Assembly: GCA_022410635.1 (NCBI GenBank)
Contig: JAJVDF010000234.1
Coordinates: 1,631,331 to 1,695,330 of the forward strand
Reading direction: 5' to 3'
Length of the DNA: 64,000 nucleotides
From: Tretioscincus oriximinensis
Lineage: Eukaryota; Chordata; Lepidosauria; Squamata; Gymnophthalmidae
Made by a program: the position numbers and the translations under genes. Within the stretch, counting starts at the first letter, position 1. Every line of letters begins with the position of its first letter. Below, piece by piece: positions 55,690-64,000 of the stretch. Under the pieces are notes generated by a model. It ran no database searches and was not told where the DNA came from. It saw only the letters and a list, made by a program, of their open reading frames with translations.

Positions 55690-55775
55690 TAAGGATCTGT
55701 TATATTGCATCTATGTGCTGTAAAGTATCTGTAAAATTCATAATTGAGCCTGTGCAAACAGGACCTTAGCATCCT
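55690..55775. mobile_element. Very short MITE, AAGGNTCTGT-type ends, copy 1
   Basis: About 85 bp from aaggatctgtt to gagcctgtgcaaacaggacc. The right end is shared with 63697-63787, and the aaggtcctgt (complement) terminus resembles that of the hAT-like MITE at 11372-11556. Interior includes agtatctgtaaaattcat. Confidence 0.55.
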
Positions 55776-58700
55776 TAATATGATCAGAACCAGTTTCTCA
55801 TCCATTTCTATGATTCACTAAGTCATGATTCACTTCCCTATTTATTAGGATTCATTTGAGGGGGAAAGTACATAAGGGTATATGGTTTTGAAAGTGTTAA
55901 GGCAATTGTTCATTTTATTAGATATTTTTCTTTTGAAATCCAGTTCTGTAATCATTATAGTGAAAAGTTATTTAACTAATAATTCAAGTGTTATATGCAG
56001 CTTCATGTATGCTATAAATTAATTCTTGTATAAACTAAGTCAATATTCAACTAAAATATTGCTTTTTGTTCTTTAATCTCTGGAGGAAACTGTGTGAATA
56101 CATTATTTTTATTATTTGAGATTTAACTGAAAAAGTGAATAAATGTGGCATTATAAATCATTCCTCCCAAACCATTAATTTTTTAAGTTTAATTTTATAA
56201 TTTATTTTTTGACATCCATTCACTATAAAGAAAAAAAATGTTCAAGAATAAATCTTTCTCATTATCTAGTAGTATGTTTAAACACAGAAGTGTCTACCAG
56301 AGGATATAAGATATCTTTATCTTTTCTAAGCTTGGTGATAATTTAAAATGATAATCCACTGAAATGCATAAACCTCAGAATGAGGAAGTAGACTTCAAAA
56401 AACCCATGCGGGGAGAAATAAATCAGTTGAAAATTAACCCAATGAAAAATAATGGAGTGATGAGAACATATAAACAAATTAGGTAATTGTTTTAGATGTC
56501 AAATTTCAAGAGTTCCTGACTTGTCCAAAAAGTATTACTTACTTTATTTCAAAGATATCNAAGAATGCCTCTCATGGTGCATTATGTAGCTCAATGCACT
56601 ATTACTTATATGGACTGCTAGATTTTAAAACCAAAATATTTTGGTTCACAGAGGTTTGGGTTAGCTATGTTAAGAGTACATTTTAGGATTTAATACCACT
56701 TACCAGAGACCAGTTCTTGGTTTTATGACTAAGCAAAACAGTAGGGAGTTTGGAGTAGAGTTATTTGAAATAATTATCCATATGAACTGTAGATTTCAAA
56801 ACCCACTGATATAGTGTGGATGTTTTAAGGAAGAAAGTACTAAGTAAGTGAACCAGTTGCCAGTTACTTGTCTGAGACATTAAATTATCACTGTTAAGCT
56901 TTTGAAGTTTGTTGTATTGATTCAAGGTGTTAAATTACTTTATCTAAGACAAGCAGTATTTATACTTTCATACAGGAAAGAAAATCTCCATTCAGAAATA
57001 TAAGGGAAACATGATTGATGAAATGAGTGCAGCCAATTCTGCACATTTCAGTTGAACAAAATTCAGATTTCACCCAGGACATAAAAAGCTTAGACATCTC
57101 TAGGTGGGGTATGTAGGAATCTTATGAAAATAAATATTATTTTGCATAAAAGATGCTCCAAAATACTATAATAACAAAACAATTATAAAAAAAAATATTG
57201 GTAATGCTGAAATCAAAATCCACCATTTGATTTTCTTTTAGTTTATATCACTTGACTCCCCCCACCCCCCCCCCATGGATTTGATTTCCATTTACCTGAT
57301 TTCATCCTCTTTAGACAAAGTGGATTAGCTTGTTCTGGCTTAGACCTGTGCAAATTAAAGAAGACGAAATTAGGTAAATTAAAATCAGGCTTTGTCATTC
57401 ATATTCCCCATCAGCTTGTTCTGACATGAACACAGCCACCATGATGCCATTATAAAGGCTATTTCTGGAGTAGCATGCTTTGATTCTGCTATGGGAAGGA
57501 ATACACTCTTAACACATCTAGTGCATCCCTGTCTTTGAGGTTTTTAAACTACTCAACAGAAGTTCTGCAACTTGAAGGTTTCTTCTTTGTGCCTTTAGCA
57601 CTGAATCTGAAGTCAGACATTTTTGGTCTGGCACTTAATTACACTGGGTTAAAATAGCCCCTGCTATGTTACTGCCACTATCCCTTTTCAAAGCAATATT
57701 AGGGACGACTGGGAATGAAATCCAATATCAGTGTAATTTGTTTCTAGGAAGCAGGGCATATCTGAGAATGGACAGTGTTTCTTCAGTGCAATCGTCAAGG
57801 GTCATGGGGATTGTCATGTGTGCCTGTTGCATTCAAGGATTGTTCTAGGAAATATATTTATGGCATGAATGAAACCAGACAGTGGGCTACTCAATCTTTT
57901 TTTGTCTGTCCTCAATCTACTCACAGATTGTTGGATCAAAATTCACAATCCTAATGGTGAATAGATATTTATTGGTTCAGCAGGTCCATCTCTTATTTAA
58001 GAGATGAATAAAAAGAGTAGAAGAAAAGATGGTCTGTTTCACAAGATGATGAGAAAGATTTGCACATGTTCTTTTTATACACCGAGCTTTCAATAATATT
58101 TCTGCCTATCTTATAGTAAAGTTTAATTCATTAAAATGTAATTCAAGAGGTGCTAAATGTTGTTAAATATAAATAAATACAAATAAAGAATAAAATAAGA
58201 CTAATTTAATATGATAATTACTGTCTATGGCACACATTTCTCCAGATTGCTATAATCTTTCTTAAGTTTATTGCAGTAAAATGTGAAGCCAGAAGTTCTG
58301 AGAAACCAATGGATCTCTCGATTTGTCTGCTTCCTTCAGAGGTGCAGGCAGAAAGCTGCACAGAGGAAAATCAAATAAGATGGCCTTGATGTGTCTTGCT
58401 TGCACAATATAGAATTTAGAAATTATATCNATTTACACATGTCCTATTTTGTTATCAGCCTGCAGCATGGTCTGTTCTCGTNTAAGGACAGATGCAGAAG
58501 TAAACCAGTTTACATTTTAAGGAAACATTTTTTTTTACTTCTGGCCAATGTAATATTGCAGTATGAAAGCTGAAAGGGCAATGACAGTTTACTATCAATA
58601 AAATAGTCTCTGGTATATGGTAGAAATGTGCTTGGTGATGATATTAAATTAATTAGTTTCAGGTGCCTGTGAGGTAAACTCCCCCCCTCTTTCTGCTGTC

Positions 58701-59619
58701 AGTTAAAGCCCACCAATGTGAAAGGCTTACTGTTTCACTTGATCTGATTAGTCAGTTTTGCCTGGCACAGTCTTAGTCAACAATTTTTCTCTGCCATGAC
58801 AATTGAATTTGCTCTAGCAGAGAAACAAGAACACATACAGCCATACTGTAAACTGCTGGCTTGTGCAATGCCTAACCTTTATCTCTTGATAAAAATAAAT
58901 CACCTTGTTGCATTATGTTACTAAGAAAAGTTGGAAAAGTTAGATTTCAGATGGCAGAATTAAAATTACACCAGCTAATAATGTACAGCATTTGAATGTG
59001 TAAGCAATATGAGAAAACATTATCTATCATTTCCAAATGATTATAAGGACTTGTTCTATCAGAGTTATCAGGCAACCGAAAAAAATTGAGCACAGTTAAA
59101 TCTATCATAGAAGTTGTGTAGTCATTATATACATATACTGTACAAAAACATATATAAAGTACATATTACAGCAGATCTACTATTTATCACCTGTCACCTG
59201 TGGCCATGGATAGAGACACTTAGATTAGAGGGCATGCTATAGAAAAATAAACTTTGTTCATTTTCATTTTGGAACATAGAGGCATTGTAGAATGACGCTT
59301 CCTCCATGCAGGAATAACCCTAACCCTACAAAGGATGCATCTATACCAGAGATTGCTTGTTTGTACTGCCTAATATTATAGATTCAGGAAAATGTATAAT
59401 AAATAAATAAAATTGTAATGGCTTTTAATGTTTCATACTTATTAAATGTTTTTCAAAAAGAGAAGCCTTTTGCATGTTAGAAGTAAACCTTAAATGCAGT
59501 ATATACACAACTCTGTTGCTTTATTGGACATTCAGTGCATTAGCAGAGTGTCTGCATGGATGCTGTGCTCAAACCTCATCATCCCGTTACAACCACTGCT
59601 AAAGTGCTTGAATCTCTGA
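55776..59619. other. Unassigned AT-rich sequence, about 3.8 kb
   Basis: No gene recognised; a C run lies at 57258-57273. The stretch 58640-58800 is non-repetitive and less AT-rich (ttcaggtgcctgtgaggt, aaagcccaccaatgtg) and could be conserved non-coding DNA. Confidence 0.4.
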
Positions 59620-59739
59620 GCAGGGCTGTACCCAGGCCTTACTTCTTTATCCACAGTAGTTGGATATTCTGGAATAAAGCATTAATATTCCAGAACAATG
59701 CAATAACCAACTAGAATATGTAAAGAAATTCTGGATGTA

Positions 59740-59860
59740 GCCTTAGTCATAGTAAATCCCAGAATAAGGACTGACCATCCACATGCTAGTGTGGATTATG
59801 GCTATGGCCTGCAATTGTTGGCATACTCCTATTCTGGGCTGCATTTAGAATAAGGATAAA
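59740..59860. mobile_element. Relic of the CCCTGTCC-ended MITE family
   Basis: cagaataaggactgaccatc, acatgctagtgtggattatg and gctatggcctgcaattg align with the central part of 11372-11556 and of the outer MITE at 51060-51165. Ends are not clearly preserved. Confidence 0.5.
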
Positions 59861-62800
59861 TTCAGAAAGTAAAGAGGTTGAAGAGTTGTCGGAACACTTG
59901 CTCTTGTTCTTCCCTTGCCAGTGCTCTTCAATTGACATTGATCTTCAGAACACTTTAATGAACACAATTAAGTCTGGTGTTTCTGTCACTGAATCTTTAC
60001 GTTGCTCTGTACATCTTTAATTACTCTTACCTGAGCACAAACCATGCTTTTTCAGCAAAAGCGAAAGTATTTGAAGTAAGATAGCATTAGACTGAATGAT
60101 TCAATGTCATATTTATAGAATTATATTGCTAAGGGATGGTCTTGCTAACTTCTAGCCTTATGTAGCTACTTCTAAAATAGCCACTGATTAAAAAACATCC
60201 CTGAGTCATAAATGACATGCATTTGCAGCTAGGAATAATCTCTATATATACATAGAAATCACCCTTTCATTAAGTTTTGCTCCATTATGATTTTTAACCC
60301 ATGGGTATTAATGGCTGGAAATGGAATTGTTTATTTTACTGTAAAATATATGTATGTTTTAATTTCAAGGCCCATTACATAGGATAAAAGGGAAGCAACA
60401 AGACTTGAAGAATCTCATGGTTTGAGGCTAAAGTGACTTTTTTTTTTTAAAAAAAGAAATCTTCAGAGTGCCTTCAGAAGGCTGCATAAACGATGTGAAA
60501 TGGAACTTTGTGAAAGGTCATTGAGCCTGAAAATGATGCATTGAATGTCTATTATCAAAACTCCATAATAATGACCACTTAACCTTTTCATTTACTTACA
60601 TCGAGTTCATAAAATTCATCTTTCGACAAGAAAGCCCACACCAAGATTATCCCTGAGAGACTTTTCTTTTTTATTCCCACCTTTCTCAGACAATTTGGAT
60701 GGAATCCACATCTTACTGAATAGGATATAAATCTCTCTTTAATTTTCATAATTGTAGACAGCACCTTAAGCCCAAAATTTAGTTTTTCTGATCTTCACAA
60801 AAAAACCTTAAGGCTTTCATGAAACTCCATAGCAATTCACTCAAACATTGGAAAAATGTCCAACAGCAAGGATATTTATAGACTCTGGATTCCTCATGAC
60901 ATGACCACCGAAAAGATATGTAAAACTATGTTCCAGTTCAAACTAGAGGAAAAAGAAGAGTTAAAATGGGGACAACCTGCATTGGCCTCACTTCTTTTCC
61001 ATTTACAGCAAGTGGAAAATAGATGCCCACATGCTGCTCTGACATCAACAGATGTTTCAGCCAAGAAATGCTATCATTATTTTAGCACTGACTTCAATTT
61101 CAATACTCACTGTAGTCAGACCATCCCATTGTAAATTGAACCATGTTTGAGGGCTATGAGAGACCAGGGCAGTAGTGCAAACCTTCCCCTGGCCTATGGT
61201 CAGTGGTGGGATGTCCTGAGAAGTGTGTTCTGTTGAGCCACTAATCCTCTCAGTGTGCCCTAACCCTCTCCATTCGATAATGTCAGTTGTCCCCACCTAT
61301 TGTGACTTGGAGAAGTAGCTGTGGGCCAGGGCAGCAAGGGAGGTGGCATGACAGGATGGTCGCCAGCTGGGTGGCCTTTAATTCATTGTTGCATCATCTG
61401 CCTTTTTAGAAGGACTGGATTTTTGGGCTGGAGGCTAGTAGCCACTGTAGGGTCATCTATTGTATAGGTAACCACTCCATGCTTCTTACAGCATAAGAAT
61501 TATGGTAAGTTGTCTATGCAAAGGATGGAGCTGTTAAACCATTTCAGTATCTGGAAAAATGAAATCCAAGGTCACAGATTTCTGATTAGAAGCGAAAGAA
61601 GGAAGATTATCAGTAATATGTGCCTGGAAGAGGCCAGGATGGTTTTGTGGCAAATAGGGCACTCATAGTTCATGAAGTATCCTGCACAGTAAACTCCCAA
61701 CCCTAGAATTGTCCTGGGGGCTCTTAAATCTCTATGTGGATGGAACCTCAGTGTCTAATAACGTAAAGCAATTTCAGAGGATTTTTGAATGTTTTAATGA
61801 TGGCGCTGGACAAGAGCAACTACTTTTACCAACTGTGCAGAAAACCAGCAGTGCTTTTTTAAAAGTGAACTTTTGTCATACATAACTGTGTTGCAGAAGA
61901 GATGGCAGTAGTTTGTGGAAGAAGTAAACATTGAATCCAATTATATCTTTGCCTATTATTGTCATGCACAGTTTCATTCTACTTTGTGAAAAGGTTAGAC
62001 TCAGTTTCTCTGACACAGAGTGAAGATGAAGCCGGCAGAGTCTTTATATGAGTCAAAGAGCTAAGAAAAGTAGATGAGTGAAGTATTTCCCTGAACTCTA
62101 AGTGCATGGAGACTTTGCCGCCTCAGGACTTCAGTGTATCAAGATTGCTGTAAACATTTGAAAAGTCAATAAGTTGGATCAATAACTGCCTATCACGCTA
62201 GCAGCAGAACAGCTGTGCATAACACTAGCTAGTTATACTTTTGGAGGGTTTTTTTCCCTAAGTCTTTTAAATTATGCTAATTCAAAGGCAAGACTGTTTT
62301 CTTCTTTTTTCTCTCCTAGAAGCTCTAATACACAAGCATAAAAGAACATTGAAAGTATGGAATTTCTTTTTCACTGAACATTCTAGTGTATAAATGAAAT
62401 CTGCGATAAGGTCCACTATCTAATGAAAGTGGAATGGAAGCTGATGTTAATTTGGTTTCAAAAATGGAAGTCTAAGCAGCTAAAATGCAATCTTGGAGAC
62501 CTAAAAGAAAACATGGAATTATAAGTGTGAGTTGTGGGCAGCCTGAGAAGAGCAGGATGGGGGGCACTGTGGGAAAACGTTTTGCTTACAGCAAAAGTTT
62601 ATTTTTATGAAGTCAGTGGTAAGGTGATCCAGACAAGATCTGTTGCTTTTATGGCTACAGTAAATCTGATCCTAAAAGTGAATGAAATGAATGAATGATC
62701 CTAAAAGTGTGAAATGTAGAGTGTGTCATTTGCACACTCTTCCTCTCACTACAGCATCACTGATGTTGCTTCCCAGCATTGATGTTTCTGCAAATCTATT

Positions 62801-63696
62801 TTATGGAAGTACAGGATGTTGTCTCGGAAGTGGAAGAAAATGCTCTTGATTCTTACAAAACTAGGCTGAACCCACAAAGAATAAAACAAATACGTTGGAA
62901 GCAGACTTATCAATTGCCTCTGAAATACAAAATTCATCTTTGGAAACAATATTTGAAGAGAGCTGATGAACATCCTAATATAAACTCCCTTGTGACCTTC
63001 AGTGGCGCAAAAGAGGATTACTGGATCAATTTTTTACTGTTATAGTTAAACACCGTATAGAAAATGGGCAACTTCCATGCTGGCCAGAGACTTCAAAGCT
63101 TTAGGATTATGGGGAATCGACCATATAAACTGCAGATTTTCTGTTTTCCTGAGTTCCTATCAACCAGACATATTTTTTTTCATGGTTACAGTGAATACAA
63201 TCCTAGTTCCAGTTTCATTGGATCTTTCTGTAATAGACCATAATGTTCTTGGGCATGTGTTACCCCAGAGTGGCATGTTGACAGCAAGCCATTAGACTTT
63301 TTCCTGGAATGGAATAAAAGTAGGGCAGAATAGACCTTTGAATAGGAACGTTGGATGGTGCACTTGGAATTGAAATTCAAATTAAAGGCTTTATAGTTCC
63401 CATTTGAGACCTTAGCTTAGAAACAATCCATGATCTCAATTAAAAGGAAGGGAAAGAGGGAGAAAGAAAATGCTTAAAGTTACATGGCTAGTAATCTGGC
63501 CAGAATCTGTTATATATATCTAAAAGCTGATTCCTCCTATTAATTTATGCTTTGTTTATTTATTTAAAATCCAAATCATATATTACTTTCTGTTATAAAA
63601 TTGCTAAGAGGTTTACAATAAAAATTGATCTTATATAGAATATTATCTGATATAATAGTCCTCCAACATCTGTGAGGATTCAGTTGTAGACATTTA
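59861..63696. other. Unassigned AT-rich sequence, about 3.8 kb
   Basis: No gene recognised. Open stretches at 60856-61134 (+) and 62779-63045 (+; NPQRIKQIRWKQTYQLPLKY) are unlike any family I know. A LINE-tail-like patch may lie at 63548-63640. Confidence 0.45.
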
Positions 63697-63787
63697 AGGG
63701 ATCTTTTGTAACATAATTAATGTGTTGTAGATGTGTTGTAACAAATCCCTAAAACACATTAATGAGCCTGTGCAAACAGGATCTGAG
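63697..63787. mobile_element. Very short MITE, copy 2
   Basis: Shares gagcctgtgcaaacagga at its right end with 55755-55775 and a taagggatct left end. The interior carries an imperfect inverted repeat (gtgttgtag, gtgttgtaac). Confidence 0.55.
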
Positions 63788-64000
63788 TCTTCACAAAAGA
63801 ATTAAGGGAACCATAAGCTTCTTGATTCTGAGGTTGAGTTTCCCACCCAGTTTTCTGTGTTACTGCAGCTGACTGGACGTCTTGAAAGGTAGAATACTGA
63901 GATGATCTGTAAATAATTGAAAGCTATTAACTAGTCTCTTAGACTCCATTTCCACGGTAGAAAATAGTTTACTTTGAGAAAGAAGAAGGATTTAAATTGA
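63788..64000. other. Unassigned sequence at window end
   Basis: Nothing recognised. Confidence 0.5.

Noticed and set aside
59324..59338. Telomere-like ccctaaccct
   Set aside because: Only about one and a half units; expected by chance.
60856..61134. 92-codon ORF as a possible host exon
   Set aside because: No recognisable domain, no convincing splice signals or neighbouring exons; length is within chance expectation.
62779..63045. 88-codon Lys/Gln-rich ORF
   Set aside because: No family recognised; could be an old transposon fragment but nothing diagnostic is seen.

Overview
The window looks like gene-poor, AT-rich vertebrate DNA, most likely from a sauropsid and probably a lepidosaur (squamate or tuatara-like). 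That assignment is inferred from the transposon mix: CR1-clade and L2-clade LINEs, L1 tails, a tyrosine-recombinase retroelement of Ngaro/DIRS type, a tRNA-derived SINE and several families of short inverted-repeat DNA transposons. I could not recognise a single host protein-coding exon, tRNA, rRNA or other RNA gene. All recognisable coding sequence is decayed transposon sequence broken by stops, frameshifts or truncation, the one open stretch being the C-terminus at the left edge. Isolated single N bases are scattered through the window and interrupt some reading frames.

Layout. 1-536: 3' end of a canonical CR1 LINE with its ATTCTATG tail. 1788-1893: a near-perfect palindrome. 2356-5545: Ngaro-like copy 1 (RNase H, tyrosine recombinase, SGNH hydrolase), split by a 995-bp solo LTR with an exact 5-bp target duplication. 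5725-6300: L1 3' end. 8484-14535: CR1 pieces, a CCCTGTCC-ended MITE, a SINE and a GC-rich Arg/Ser-rich ORF of unknown origin. 18491-18884: MITE with TAA target duplication. 23830-24245: L1 end. 26700-28440: LTR-like promoter and poly(A) segments. 28870-31996: long L2 LINE on the minus strand. 33135-34845, 39232-40305 and 41550-42095: CR1 copies. 37595-38960: Ngaro-like copy 2 (minus strand). 43185-43454: hAT-like MITE with an internal hairpin. 46715-47340: 3' piece of Ngaro-like copy 3. 47709-47947: AAC/AAT microsatellite. 50284-51164: one MITE nested in another. 51420-52330: CR1 fragment containing a SINE. 54237-54457: mariner-like MITE. 54865-54954: foldback. From about 55.8 kb to the end the window is mostly unassigned AT-rich sequence with two MITE relics.

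The elements do not form a pathway. What can be read is insertion history: SINE into CR1, LTR into Ngaro, MITE into MITE, CR1 into L2. The most unusual system is the Ngaro-like family. Three related copies are present; two keep an SGNH hydrolase-like domain directly after a pyrimidine-tract/AG boundary that looks like a splice acceptor.
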